Below, piece by piece: positions 54,464 to 63,708 of a stretch of 64,000 nt of DNA. The notes under the pieces were generated by a model that had not been told where the DNA came from, did no database searches, and saw only the letters and a program-made list of their open reading frames with translations. The DNA lies in assembly GCA_900539855.1 (NCBI GenBank), contig UQDO01000006.1:1-64000 (forward strand), given 5' to 3'. Within the stretch, counting starts at the first letter, position 1, and every line of letters starts with the position of its first letter. The position numbers and the translations under genes are program-made. The DNA is from an uncultured Oscillospiraceae bacterium (GTDB lineage: Bacteria > Bacillota > Clostridia > Oscillospirales > Acutalibacteraceae).

Positions 54464-55321
54464 ATGAATAAAGAAATGTATAATAACGTAATAGAACATA
54501 CGCTAAAGCGCAAGCCTTCGGGTGATCCGCTTTCGACCGCGAGAGCGATATTCGACAATCTGGGAGTTGCGCTGCCCAAGGGTGATTTGGGATCGGTCTA
54601 TAATACAATTAAAACCGGTAAATATATGGGGTGGAAGCGCTGCAGTCTGAAGGATGCACAGGATGCAGCCAATAACGGTATTGCCGCTATCGGCATCAAC
54701 GACAATAAGATCGTCGTTTTTTCGGCTGACAACAGCGGAGCTGCTGCATCGAGTCCGGTCATAATGCCATCCAACTGCATATCACCCTATTCTGCGGACG
54801 GGCTGGAATGTTATTCTTATACCTACGGAGCGACAATACCCACCGAAGACTGCAGTGGCGAAAATGATTATCTTATATACCATTTGTCCGGTATTCAGAC
54901 CTTTTCCAATGCAAGGGACGGCGAAAAGTGGCTGAGCGAACACTTCAAAGTAAAGGAATTCAGATGCCATGACGGCACTGATGAGATCATATTAGATATG
55001 CAGCTTGTTGTATATCTCCAGCGTCTCAGATATATGACAGATGCGCCAATAATCATCAACAGCGGCTATCGTACGCCGAGCCACAATGCCTCTGTAGGCG
55101 GGGCAAAAAATTCCATGCACCTGTACGGAAAGGCTGCAGATATCGTTTGCACCGGCAAAACGCCCCTGCAGCTGGCTCAGTTGGCTGAAGCCATCGGAAT
55201 GACTGGTATAGAGTGGAATGTTACCGAAGGATATACACATGTGGATACAAGAGCCACGATCTGGCATGTAAAATGTGTTAATAATGTTTTCACCGATGTG
55301 TCGACCTTTAAAGGGCTTTGA
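54464..55321 (+). CDS. M15-family peptidase without a signal peptide
   Basis: A 285-residue protein. The C-terminal ~130 residues are a peptidase M15 (D-Ala-D-Ala carboxypeptidase or endolysin) domain. NSGYRTPSHNASVGGAKNSM is followed by HLYGKAADIVC (the HxxxxAxD zinc motif) and later by HVDTRATIWH, the second zinc ligand region. The N-terminal ~125 residues contain SVYNTIKTGKYMGWKRCSLKD and DAQDAANNGIAAIGINDNKIVVF, which resembles an amidase-like fold without an obvious catalytic Cys-His pair. No signal peptide or membrane helix is present. AAGGAG precedes the ATG. It could be a phage-derived lysin or exported another way. Confidence 0.75.
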   Translation: MNKEMYNNVIEHTLKRKPSGDPLSTARAIFDNLGVALPKGDLGSVYNTIKTGKYMGWKRCSLKDAQDAANNGIAAIGINDNKIVVFSADNSGAAASSPVIMPSNCISPYSADGLECYSYTYGATIPTEDCSGENDYLIYHLSGIQTFSNARDGEKWLSEHFKVKEFRCHDGTDEIILDMQLVVYLQRLRYMTDAPIIINSGYRTPSHNASVGGAKNSMHLYGKAADIVCTGKTPLQLAQLAEAIGMTGIEWNVTEGYTHVDTRATIWHVKCVNNVFTDVSTFKGL

Positions 55322-55447
55322 TATAGGTCGTTAATCGGAAGAATTTGAATCACTATAAACATCTTGGGAAACGGCTTCCCACTGATGACGGAAATATTCA
55401 ATCGTCCCTATTTTAAGGCGTTGCGGCATGACAGGGACAGTATGCAA

Positions 55448-55478
55448 ATATCCGGCTCACTTTTATAAGTGAGCCGGA
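55448..55478 (+). terminator. Hairpin after the M15 gene
   Basis: TATCCGGCTCACTT pairs with AAGTGAGCCGGATA around a short TTAT loop. The following T tract is short, so termination may be partial. Confidence 0.6.
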
Positions 55479-55505
55479 TATTTCGTAATACGAAGTGCAG
55501 AAAAA

Positions 55506-55578
55506 AACAACACAGCCTTCATTTTGTAAAACATAAGCGAAAGCCTACTTTTTACGACGTAAAGTCTGTATGGTTTTA
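55506..55578 (-). terminator. Palindromic terminator of the first lipoprotein paralogue
   Basis: Read on the minus strand, an imperfect stem of about ten pairs (outer arms near 55509-55520 and 55563-55574) ends in a long T run. A related sequence ends the third paralogue at 58084-58162. Confidence 0.55.
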
Positions 55579-55624
55579 TAAAAAATTCACATCAAAACAC
55601 AGAATATATCAACCATAATAAAAC

Positions 55625-56323
55625 TTAACCTTTTGCCGAAAATTTAATTGATTCCACTATATTATTAAGCACACTTTCAAGCTCGCTGTTTTCTGATGGT
55701 CTCGTCGTTACTACATTGTAAAGGATAGAACCGCAGACGGCTTCCCTGTAATCAACCCTCTCGAATTTGGTGTTGTCCTTAGAATAGGTTGATACTATCT
55801 TTGTGCAATCGGTGCCGTCTAATTTTTCGGCTGTAAAGGACTCAATCCTCACATCATCTGCGGTAATGTATCGAAGGACTTTCAGATATTCATCCTGCGT
55901 GCGGTTGGTTTTATATTCGGCACCGGTGATATGCAATATAAGTCTACATTTTTCTCCAAGCGTTGGATGACTAAAAAGCAAAGACCCTCCGTCTTCACCG
56001 TTTATTTCCAAGCACTCCCAATCGAGAGGCACGCTAATGGTAAAAGATGTATTTTTTATGATTTTTTTGGTATCCGTTATTATGATCTCAGCGCCGGTTA
56101 TCTCGTGCGGAGCGTACGGATCCTCGGGGTAACCTTTGTCGTTTATATCAGTACTGCTCTCGGTACTGCTTTCGGTTTTACTTTCGGTGTTGCTTTCAAC
56201 CTTACTTTCGGTCGATGCCGCAGGCGTGCTGTCGGCGCCGGAGGAAGAAGTCTTTGAGTCACCGCAGCCTGCCAGTGCGATAACAAGACAAAACACAAAA
56301 CATAAAGCGGATAATTTCTTCAT
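55625..56323 (-). CDS. Lipoprotein paralogue A
   Basis: A 232-residue lipoprotein. The lipobox is LAGC at about residue 20, followed by a low-complexity Ser/Thr/Glu/Lys linker with repeated TES units (~35-60). The folded part (~65-232) contains FTISVPLDWECLEING, SHPTLGEKCRLILHITG and TRPSENSELESVLNNIVESI. This resembles the PsbP/MOG1-like pattern of a short lipoprotein with TxSxPxxW, but I cannot confirm that. It shares its N-terminal DNA with paralogue C. It is divergent from paralogues B and C across a perfect inverted repeat. Confidence 0.8.
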   Translation of the reverse strand: MKKLSALCFVFCLVIALAGCGDSKTSSSGADSTPAASTESKVESNTESKTESSTESSTDINDKGYPEDPYAPHEITGAEIIITDTKKIIKNTSFTISVPLDWECLEINGEDGGSLLFSHPTLGEKCRLILHITGAEYKTNRTQDEYLKVLRYITADDVRIESFTAEKLDGTDCTKIVSTYSKDNTKFERVDYREAVCGSILYNVVTTRPSENSELESVLNNIVESIKFSAKG

Positions 56324-56376
56324 TTATATAACCTCCTTGTAGTTTCAATATATCACATATATACAAAAAACGGAAG
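56319..56376. repeat. Left arm of a perfect 58-bp inverted repeat
   Basis: This segment covers the first five bases of paralogue A's gene (ATGAA), its ribosome binding site and upstream region. It is the exact reverse complement of 56556-56613. The 179 bases between the arms hold no gene. Confidence 0.95.
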
Positions 56377-56555
56377 ATAAAAATTATATTTTTAAGAAAT
56401 TTTTTCGCAATATTTTACGATAAGCCATAAGTACCATAATTAACGTCGGACAAACTGCATAAATAGGCTGATGAGAGCGAACCAATATCATACTTATGCG
56501 ACTTGTTACAACTGTTTACGATTTATTACAGTTATATTAAAATTTGGCATTTTTG

Positions 56556-56613
56556 CTTCCGTTTTTTGTATATATGTGATATATTGAAACTACAAGGAGG
56601 TTATATAAATGAA
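56556..56613. repeat. Right arm of the perfect 58-bp inverted repeat
   Basis: It contains the upstream region, ribosome binding site (AAGGAGG) and first five bases of paralogue B. It is identical to the other arm in reverse, while the coding sequences beyond it have diverged. Confidence 0.95.
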
Positions 56614-57310
56614 AAAAACATTCACTTTAATTCTTACTTTCTGTCTTATATTGGCACTGGCAGGCTGCAGCAATTTCAAAACTATTTTCGGTACCGACAG
56701 CAAACCTGCGGCGTCGACCGAAAGTAAGGTTGAAAGCAACACCGAAAGTAAAACCGAGAGCAGCAATGAAAGCAAAACCGGCATTAATGATGATATATAT
56801 TACAAGAGTTACCCCGAGAATCCGTACGCTCCGCACGAGATAATCTATGCCGAGATAACAACAACAGAGACCGAAAAAACTATAAAAACCGGATTTTTTA
56901 CGATCAACGTGCCTCTTGACTGGAAATGCTCGGAGATCAACGGTGAGGATGGGTCATATTATCATTTCAGTCATCCAACTCTTGGCGATAATTGTAAAGT
57001 GATGTTTGAAATAACCCTTTCCGATTACAAACGTGACCGTACGCAGGAGGAATATCTGGAAGACTATAAGTATGCTCCTGATATGAAGGTAGAATCATTT
57101 ACAGCCGAAAAATTCGACGGTATCGACTGCTCGAAGATGGTGTCGACCTATACTGATGACGGCACTAAATTTGTACGTATTGATTACTTTGAAGCCGTCC
57201 GCGGTCATTTTCTTTACAACGTCACAACAATAAGACCGGCAGAAAACGATGAGTTTGAAAGCGTACTTGATGATATAGTAAAATCCCTTAAATTCCATGC
57301 AAAAGGCTGA
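56609..57310 (+). CDS. Lipoprotein paralogue B
   Basis: A 233-residue lipoprotein with lipobox LAGC at about residue 20 and a Ser/Thr/Glu-rich linker made of TESK/NESK repeats. The mature domain contains FTINVPLDWKCSEING, HFSHPTLGDNCKVMFEIT and TTIRPAENDEFESVLDDIV. Its central and 3' DNA is nearly identical to paralogue C, but its signal-peptide region differs. AAGGAGG precedes the ATG. Function is unknown. Confidence 0.8.
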   Translation: MKKTFTLILTFCLILALAGCSNFKTIFGTDSKPAASTESKVESNTESKTESSNESKTGINDDIYYKSYPENPYAPHEIIYAEITTTETEKTIKTGFFTINVPLDWKCSEINGEDGSYYHFSHPTLGDNCKVMFEITLSDYKRDRTQEEYLEDYKYAPDMKVESFTAEKFDGIDCSKMVSTYTDDGTKFVRIDYFEAVRGHFLYNVTTIRPAENDEFESVLDDIVKSLKFHAKG

Positions 57311-57327
57311 TGTTTTAATATATAGAG

Positions 57328-58044
57328 GTGTTATACATGAAAAAATTATTTGCTTTATGTCTCGCATTTTGTCTCATATTTTCACTTGCAGGCTGCGGTG
57401 ACTCAAAGACTTCTTCCTCCGGCGCCGACAACACGCCTGCGGCGTCGACCGAAAGTAAGGTTGAAAGCAACGTGGGGAGCAGTACCGAGAGCAGTACCGA
57501 GAGCAGTGCCGAAAGCGCTGTTGATCCAGACGACATGAGTTACCCCGAGAATCCGTACGCCCCTCATGAGATAACCGGCGCTGAGATAACAACAACGGAT
57601 ACCGAAAAAACTATAAAAACCAGATCTTTTACAATCAGTATGCCTATTGACTGGAAATGCCTGGAGGTTTACGGCCAGGATGCAACAATTTATCATTTCA
57701 GTCATCCAACTCTTGGCGATAATTGTAAAGTGATGTTTGAAATAACCGGTTCCGTGTACAAACGTGACCGTACGCAGGAAGAATATCAGAAATCTCTTAG
57801 CAGAATAGGAGAAGATCTTAAGATAGAGTCATTTACGACAGGTAAAATAGGCGGCATCGATTGCAGAAAGGTAGCGTCTACCTATTCTGTTGACGGAACC
57901 AAGTTCGTGAGAATAGATCTTGATAATGCTGTCAACGGACCGGCGCTTTACGGCGTCACAACAATAAGACCGGCAGAGAACGAGGAGCTTGAAAGCGTAC
58001 TTGATGATATAGTAAAATCTATAAAAATCCTGGTAAAAGGTTAA
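57328..58044 (+). CDS. Lipoprotein paralogue C
   Basis: A 238-residue lipoprotein with lipobox LAGC. The linker has repeated SSTES units. The mature domain contains FTISMPIDWKCLEVYG, HFSHPTLGDNCKVMFEIT and TTIRPAENEELESVLDDIV. The DNA around the lipobox matches paralogue A closely, whereas the middle and end match paralogue B, so it is a mosaic. It follows B by 17 bases and is co-transcribed. AGAGGTG is its ribosome binding site. Confidence 0.8.
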   Translation: MLYMKKLFALCLAFCLIFSLAGCGDSKTSSSGADNTPAASTESKVESNVGSSTESSTESSAESAVDPDDMSYPENPYAPHEITGAEITTTDTEKTIKTRSFTISMPIDWKCLEVYGQDATIYHFSHPTLGDNCKVMFEITGSVYKRDRTQEEYQKSLSRIGEDLKIESFTTGKIGGIDCRKVASTYSVDGTKFVRIDLDNAVNGPALYGVTTIRPAENEELESVLDDIVKSIKILVKG

Positions 58045-58083
58045 GCTCTGTTATCGGCCGCACTGCAGCCGGTATTGAATTTT

Positions 58084-58162
58084 TATAAGACAGCATAGCC
58101 TTCATTTTATAAAGCCTTGAAGAAAACCTGATCTTCACGGCGTGAAGGCTATGTTGTTTTTA
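58084..58162 (+). terminator. Terminator of the lipoprotein B-C operon
   Basis: CATAGCCTTCA near 58085-58096 pairs with TGAAGGCTATG near 58143-58154, followed by a T run. The sequence resembles the palindrome at 55506-55578 beyond paralogue A. Confidence 0.7.
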
Positions 58163-58182
58163 GAATCCGCTCATAGAACTGA

Positions 58183-58367
58183 TAAATTTTAGTTTATAGG
58201 TGCAAAAGAGTATATTAACGGACGTAGGGCAGGGGCTCGGCTCCTGCCGCCGCTTTTACAACAAATCAAGCAATAAGTTTTAGCTTTAAGGAACGACACC
58301 TGAGGCTCGTTCCCTACAAAAAATCAATTAGCCATTTGTTTTTTGTACACCTATAAACTAAAATTTA
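58183..58367. repeat. MITE-like element, copy 2
   Basis: A 185-bp element with perfect 20-bp terminal inverted repeats (58183-58202 and 58348-58367). Inside are two hairpins: 58228-58248 (GGCAGG with CCTGCC) and 58290-58313 (GGAACG with CGTTCC). A third GC-rich hairpin lies just outside at 58381-58401. There is no open frame. It is related to the element at 36241-36385, in opposite orientation. No clear target-site duplication is visible. Confidence 0.75.
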
Positions 58368-58450
58368 CCGATATAAAAGCGGCAGGATCGGGGACCCTGC
58401 CTTACATATATTCATATACCGGATCCTTAGGCTGACGAGAGTCAAACCGT

Positions 58451-58747
58451 TCACAAATCTGTTATTTCATTCTTCATCTGCGTTACCCATACCGGCGGAT
58501 CAGATACCGTTATCATTAATTCGCCGTTTTTGTACTCGGCGACCTGATAAAACCCGTTATCAAGACATTCGTTTGATTTTTCTATTGCCTTTTTTGCACA
58601 GTCTATTGCATTATTGCCGCACTGCACCGTGATCTTGTCAACATCGATCATAGTTTTCAATGTTAAAGATTGCGCTTTTAACGATCAGGTAAATTAGCTT
58701 TTTCCTACACCGTCTGCCCCACCTATAATAGTATAACTTTTCAACAC
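58451..58747 (-). pseudogene. Decayed zeta-toxin/AAA-like kinase gene
   Basis: One reading frame on the minus strand begins at GTG 58747 (or TTG 58744) after GGTGAG. It reads LKSYTIIGGADGVGKS, a Walker A motif, then meets TAA and TGA stops in-frame. It then continues as SLKAQSLTLKTMIDVDKITV and ends in QVAEYKNGELMITVSDPPVW. Intact relatives known to me carry this N-terminus and this C-terminal AEYxNGEL segment about 100 residues further apart, so a large internal deletion is likely too. A downstream start could give a 69-residue remnant, but it lacks a ribosome binding site. Confidence 0.72.
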
Positions 58748-58798
58748 ATCTCACCTTCTGTGGTTATATTATGATCCAAACAAAAAAACAATAATGAC

Positions 58799-58838
58799 AA
58801 ACACACCTGCCGGGCGGCTATGCCTGACAGGTGTGTTT
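58799..58838 (-). terminator. gyrA terminator
   Basis: An 11-bp stem (AAACACACCTG near 58799-58809 with CAGGTGTGTTT near 58828-58838). Read on the minus strand it is followed by a T-rich stretch. Confidence 0.85.
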
Positions 58839-58846
58839 CATTTTAA

Positions 58847-61432
58847 TTATTCCTCGTCGTCTGTTACGGTTTCTGCCTCGTCGCTCTCGGTCTCGTCGCC
58901 GATATCTCCCACATCGGCGGCATCGGCGTCGGGCGCCTCGGGGTGATCGGTCACCTCGTCGGCGTCGTGCGCGGCGGTGGCGATAGACAGTATCTTCTCG
59001 CCGCTTTCTATATCGACCCTCATGACACGCACACCCTTTGCAGGACGTGCAAGACGGCTGATCTCGGCTGCCGGCACCCTGATTATTATGCCGTCTGACG
59101 AAATTATTATTATATCAACATCATTATCGACTGCAAGTATGGCTGCAACATCGCCGAACTTCGCGGTGCGGTAGTTGAGTATACCCTTGCCGCCCCTTGA
59201 CTGGATGCGGTAATCGTCAAAGCTGCTGATACGTCCGATACCGGTCTCGGTAACGGTCAGCACCTCCTTGCCCGGCTCGCAGACCACCATTCCGACCACC
59301 TCGTCTCCCTCGCGGAGCCTTATCGAGCGGACGCCTCTTGCGGTTCTGCCCATCTCGCGCGCCTGGGTCTCACTGAACCTTATCGCGTAGCCCTTCTTTG
59401 TGGCAATGAGCAGCTCGCTGTCGCCCATGGTCTGGCGAACGGTCTCAAGCTCGTCGCCCTCGTCGATATTTATAGCGATAATACCGGTCTTGCGGACGTT
59501 TCTGAATGCCGAAAGGGCGGTACGCTTTACTATACCCTTTCTCGTTATCATGCAGACAAAGGCGTCGTCGCTGAGTTCTTTGCCGACCGGCAGGATATTG
59601 ATTATCTTTTCACCAGCCATAAGCGGCAGGATGTTCACGATATTCATACCCTTCGATGTGCGGCTGCCCTCCGGTATCTCATACGCCTTTATGCGGTAGA
59701 GCCTTCCGAGGTTGCTGAACATAAGCACATAGTCGTGCGAGGAACAGGTATACATGCTCTCGACAATGTCTCCCTCGCGGGTGGTCATGCCGGTTATACC
59801 CTTGCCGCCTCTGTGCTGCGTCGAATAGGTATCCGACGGCAGGCGCTTGATGTATCCCTCGACCGTCTTGGTCAGCACACATTCCTCGTTGGGGATGAGA
59901 TCCTCAATATCCACCTCGCCCGATACCGAGGTGATCTCGGTGCGGCGCTCGTCGGCAAACTTGTCGCGCAGATTGAGCGCTTCGGTCTTTACAATATCCT
60001 TGACCTTATTTTCGTCGGCAAGTATTGCCTGGCACTCCTTTATAAATGCGTGCTTTTCGGCAAGCTCTTCCTCTATCTTTATCTTTTCCATACCGGCAAG
60101 ACGTCCGAGCGGCATCTGCACGATGGCGGTGGTCTGAATGTCGTCCAGACCGAACCTTTCGCTCAGCGCTGCCTTACTGTCGGGAATGGTCTGGCTCGAG
60201 CGTATGATCTTTACTACCTCGTCGATGAAATCGAGCGCGATTTTCAGTCCTTCAAGGATATGCGCGCGCTCCATCGCCTTTTTCATGTCGAAACGGGTGC
60301 GTTTTTCGATTATCTCGCACTGGAAGGCAATGTAGTTATCGAGCATTTCCTTTAAGGTCAGCACCTTTGGCTGACCGTTTACAAGGGCGAGCATTATGGC
60401 TCCGAACGAGGTCTGGAGCTGCGTCATTGAAAACAGGTGATTGAGTACCACCTGCGGATTGGCGTCCTTTTTAAGGTCAATGACTATTCTGATACCGCCG
60501 TCACGCTTGGACGAGTGGTCGACAACGTCGTCTATCCCCTCGACCCGCTTTTCTGCCGCGAGATCGTATATTGATTTGACCAGCTGCTTTTTGTTGACAT
60601 TGTAGGGTATCTCGGTAACGATTATGCGGAACCTGCCGTTTTTTGTCTCCTCTATCTCGGTCCTTGCGCGGACAACTATCTTTCCTCTGCCGGTGGCGTA
60701 CGCTGCGCGGATGCCGCTGCGTCCCATGATAATGGCGCCGGTAGGGAAGTCCGGTCCCTTTATGAACTGGCATATCTCGTCAAGACCTGCGTCGGGGTGA
60801 TCGATGACATAGCACATAGCGTCTATGACCTCGCCGAGGTTGTGCGGCGGAATGTTCGTAGCCATACCGACGGCTATACCCATGGTACCGTTGACAAGAA
60901 GATTTGGGAACCTTGCCGGAAGCACCGACGGCTCCTTTAAACGGTCGTCGTAGTTCGGTACGAAATCGACCGTTTCCTTGTCTATATCGTCGAGCATGTG
61001 TGTGCTTATCTTGCTCATTCTCGACTCGGTGTATCTGTACGCTGCGGCAGGATATCCGTCTATCGAACCGAAGTTTCCGTGACCGTCGATCATCGGGTAG
61101 CGCAGCGAAAAATCCTGCGCCATACGCACCATTGCGTCGTAAACGCTGGCATCGCCGTGAGGATGATAACGTCCCAAAACCGTACCGACCGTGTCAGCGC
61201 ACTTACGGTAAGCCTTGTCGGGCGTCAGATTGTTTTCATACATTGTGTAAAGTATACGGCGGTGCACCGGCTTGAAGCCGTCACGCACGTCAGGCAAAGC
61301 ACGGCTCACAAGGACCGAGACTGAGTATTGCAGAAAGCTCGTCCTTACCTCGTCGGTTATTTCAACGGGCAGTATCCTCTGATCGCCGTCATTCATAAAT
61401 GCGGCATCGGAAGCCTTTTTTTCTTCACTCAT
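58847..61432 (-). CDS. gyrA: DNA gyrase subunit A
   Basis: An 861-residue topoisomerase subunit that cuts and rejoins DNA during negative supercoiling. The N-terminal winged-helix segment [20 protein letters not shown] is the quinolone-resistance region, with Ser replaced by Ala-Ser as written. The catalytic tyrosine is in [11 protein letters not shown] (~131). The GyrA box appears as QHRGGKG, which supports true gyrase rather than topoisomerase IV. The six-bladed C-terminal domain ends in a highly acidic tail of ~45 residues. It lies 40 bases after gyrB. Confidence 0.97.
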   Translation of the reverse strand: MSEEKKASDAAFMNDGDQRILPVEITDEVRTSFLQYSVSVLVSRALPDVRDGFKPVHRRILYTMYENNLTPDKAYRKCADTVGTVLGRYHPHGDASVYDAMVRMAQDFSLRYPMIDGHGNFGSIDGYPAAAYRYTESRMSKISTHMLDDIDKETVDFVPNYDDRLKEPSVLPARFPNLLVNGTMGIAVGMATNIPPHNLGEVIDAMCYVIDHPDAGLDEICQFIKGPDFPTGAIIMGRSGIRAAYATGRGKIVVRARTEIEETKNGRFRIIVTEIPYNVNKKQLVKSIYDLAAEKRVEGIDDVVDHSSKRDGGIRIVIDLKKDANPQVVLNHLFSMTQLQTSFGAIMLALVNGQPKVLTLKEMLDNYIAFQCEIIEKRTRFDMKKAMERAHILEGLKIALDFIDEVVKIIRSSQTIPDSKAALSERFGLDDIQTTAIVQMPLGRLAGMEKIKIEEELAEKHAFIKECQAILADENKVKDIVKTEALNLRDKFADERRTEITSVSGEVDIEDLIPNEECVLTKTVEGYIKRLPSDTYSTQHRGGKGITGMTTREGDIVESMYTCSSHDYVLMFSNLGRLYRIKAYEIPEGSRTSKGMNIVNILPLMAGEKIINILPVGKELSDDAFVCMITRKGIVKRTALSAFRNVRKTGIIAINIDEGDELETVRQTMGDSELLIATKKGYAIRFSETQAREMGRTARGVRSIRLREGDEVVGMVVCEPGKEVLTVTETGIGRISSFDDYRIQSRGGKGILNYRTAKFGDVAAILAVDNDVDIIIISSDGIIIRVPAAEISRLARPAKGVRVMRVDIESGEKILSIATAAHDADEVTDHPEAPDADAADVGDIGDETESDEAETVTDDEE

Positions 61433-61472
61433 TTAATTTGACCTATCCTTTCAAATAATCGGAAAAGCAGAA

Positions 61473-63410
61473 TTATATATCAAGATCGCGCGCGAACTGA
61501 GCGTTTTCCTCAATAAACTTTCTGCGCGGCTCAACATCCTCACCCATGAGCATCGAGAAGGTCGCATCGGCAACCTCGGCGTCAGCCATTGTGACCTTTA
61601 GCATGGTTCTTGAAAGAGGATCCATGGTGGTTTCCCACAGCTGTTCGGGATCCATTTCACCAAGTCCTTTGTACCGCTGAATATCGGCATTGCCGCCAAG
61701 CTCTGCCGAATACGCGTCCCTTTCCTCCTCGGAAAATGCGTAATAATGGGTCTTGCCCTTTGACACCTTGAAAAGAGGCGGCTGGGCTAAATAAATGTGA
61801 CCGGTTTCTATAAGGTCGGGCATGTAGCGGAAGAAGAAGGTCAGCAGCAGTGTTCTGATGTGCGAACCGTCGACATCGGCATCAGCCATGATTATTATTT
61901 TGTCATAGCGCAGCTTTTCGATGTTGAAGTTTTCGGCTATTCCGGTACCTAAAGCTATTACGACCGGCGTCAGCTTGTCGTTGCCGAAAACCTTGTCTAC
62001 CCTTGCTTTTTCGACGTTGAGCATTTTACCCCAAAGCGGAAGTATCGCCTGGTATGTGCTGTTTCTTCCGTCAACCGCCGAACCGCCTGCACTGTCTCCC
62101 TCGACTATGAATATTTCGGTTTTTGATGCATCATCCGAGATGCAGTCGGTCAGCTTTTCCGGCATCCTCACCTTGTTGCCGAGTGACACCTTGCTGCGCT
62201 GCATATCCCTTGCCTTCTGTGCCGCCTCTCTGGCGTTTGATGAGGCTATTGACTTGTCAAGAATTATCTTTGCCTCGGCAGGATGATCCTCAAGATACTC
62301 CATGAGCTTTGTGCTTATAAGATTATTAACAAGCGTGCTCATTGAGGTGTTGCCGAGCTTTGCTTTGGTCTGGCTTTCAAACTGCGCATCGGTCAGCTTT
62401 ACACTGACTATGGCTATCAGTCCCTCGTTTATATCCTCGGATTTAAGTCTCGGGTCGCTTTCCTTCAAGAATTTGAATTTCAGACCGTATTTATTGATGG
62501 TCCTCGCAAGGCTGACCTTGAACGCCTGCTCATGTGTACCGCCGTCCACAGTGTGGATGGTGTTTGCGAACGACATTATTTTAGTGTCGTACCCGGTGCT
62601 CCATATAAACGCCACCTCAGCCGAGCTGTCGCTGTTGGAGGTCGAAAGATGGATGACCTCGCTGTTTAAACGGTCCTTTTTGCTGCCTTCAAGCAGAAAT
62701 TCAACATAGCTTCTGATACCGCCTTCAAAATGAAGATCGGTCTCTTTTTTATCGTGATCCTCTCTGCAGTCCTTGAGCACCACCCTGATGCCGGCGTTGA
62801 GAAACGCCTGCTCGCGCAGCCTTATAAGCAGAGTGTCGTAATCGTATGTGGTGGTATCGGTAAATATCGACGGATCGGGCTTGAAGGTGACTATCGTTCC
62901 GGTCTCAGTCGTATCTCCTATGACCTCAAGATCGGTTGCTATATTTCCCTTTTCATACCTTTGCTTGTATATGTGCCTGCCGTCCTTGACTATTACCTCA
63001 AGCCATGACGACAGCGCATTTACGACCGACGCGCCGACGCCGTGCAGACCGCCCGACACCTTATATCCGCTGCCGCCGAATTTACCGCCGGCATGAAGAA
63101 TGGTAAATACGACCGATACGGTCGGTATGCCTTTCTGCGGATGAATACCCACCGGTATTCCGCGTCCGTTATCGGTGACCCTTACAATACCGTCGTCCAG
63201 AAGCTCCACAAGTATTTTGTCACAGTATCCTGCAAGCGTTTCGTCGATAGCGTTATCCACTATCTCGTAGACTAAGTGGTGCAGACCCCTTTCGCCGGTC
63301 GATCCGATATACATTCCCGGACGTTTTCTTACCGCCTCAAGTCCCTCAAGCACCTGAATTGAATTTTCGTCATAACTCTCGGTGATCGGAGTATTGATGT
63401 CGTTGCTCAT
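61473..63410 (-). CDS. gyrB: DNA gyrase subunit B
   Basis: A 645-residue ATPase subunit. Visible motifs are YIGSTGERGLHHLVYEIVDNAIDE (ATP-binding; shown across positions 33-56 in two halves), GRGIPVGIHPQ, GGLHGVGASVVNALS, and the Toprim EGDSAGGSA and DADVDGSHIRTLLL. Length is normal for Firmicutes GyrB. AAGGAG precedes the ATG. It follows remB by 27 bases. Confidence 0.97.
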   Translation of the reverse strand: MSNDINTPITESYDENSIQVLEGLEAVRKRPGMYIGSTGERGLHHLVYEIVDNAIDETLAGYCDKILVELLDDGIVRVTDNGRGIPVGIHPQKGIPTVSVVFTILHAGGKFGGSGYKVSGGLHGVGASVVNALSSWLEVIVKDGRHIYKQRYEKGNIATDLEVIGDTTETGTIVTFKPDPSIFTDTTTYDYDTLLIRLREQAFLNAGIRVVLKDCREDHDKKETDLHFEGGIRSYVEFLLEGSKKDRLNSEVIHLSTSNSDSSAEVAFIWSTGYDTKIMSFANTIHTVDGGTHEQAFKVSLARTINKYGLKFKFLKESDPRLKSEDINEGLIAIVSVKLTDAQFESQTKAKLGNTSMSTLVNNLISTKLMEYLEDHPAEAKIILDKSIASSNAREAAQKARDMQRSKVSLGNKVRMPEKLTDCISDDASKTEIFIVEGDSAGGSAVDGRNSTYQAILPLWGKMLNVEKARVDKVFGNDKLTPVVIALGTGIAENFNIEKLRYDKIIIMADADVDGSHIRTLLLTFFFRYMPDLIETGHIYLAQPPLFKVSKGKTHYYAFSEEERDAYSAELGGNADIQRYKGLGEMDPEQLWETTMDPLSRTMLKVTMADAEVADATFSMLMGEDVEPRRKFIEENAQFARDLDI

Positions 63411-63437
63411 TTTGTTCTCCTTATCTGCATTACAATT

Positions 63438-63695
63438 TTAAACTATTCCGTCAGCGTTTCTTTTTTCAAGCGTTGTCGGAGAAAGCTGGGATATATATAC
63501 AGTCAGTTTACCGTTTTCACTGCAAACGACGAATGATTTTGGTAATTCAAACGATACGTTTACGACCCTGCCCTGTTTTTCCGCCAAATTCAGAAAATTT
63601 CTCGTAATACCAGACACGGTCGAGGTGTCCATATCAAAAATACCTATTATGCTTTCTTTCTTTACGACCGTATCCTGTCCTAAATGAATGTACAA
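63438..63695 (-). CDS. remB: DUF370 extracellular-matrix regulator RemB-like
   Basis: An 85-residue protein of the RemA/RemB (DUF370) family. Hallmarks are MYIHLGQDTVVKKESIIGIFD and the C-terminal VVCSENGKLTVYISQLSPTTL. In Bacillus subtilis remB (yaaB) lies between recF and gyrB, exactly as here, and RemB affects matrix gene expression. The TTG start has AGGAGG upstream. Confidence 0.88.
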   Translation of the reverse strand: MYIHLGQDTVVKKESIIGIFDMDTSTVSGITRNFLNLAEKQGRVVNVSFELPKSFVVCSENGKLTVYISQLSPTTLEKRNADGIV

Positions 63696-63708
63696 AAGCC
63701 GGTCCTCC

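Noticed and set aside
58658..58747. In-frame TGA read as an amino acid in the zeta-like remnant
   Set aside because: A TAA lies a few codons before it and part of the gene is missing, so decay is the simpler explanation.
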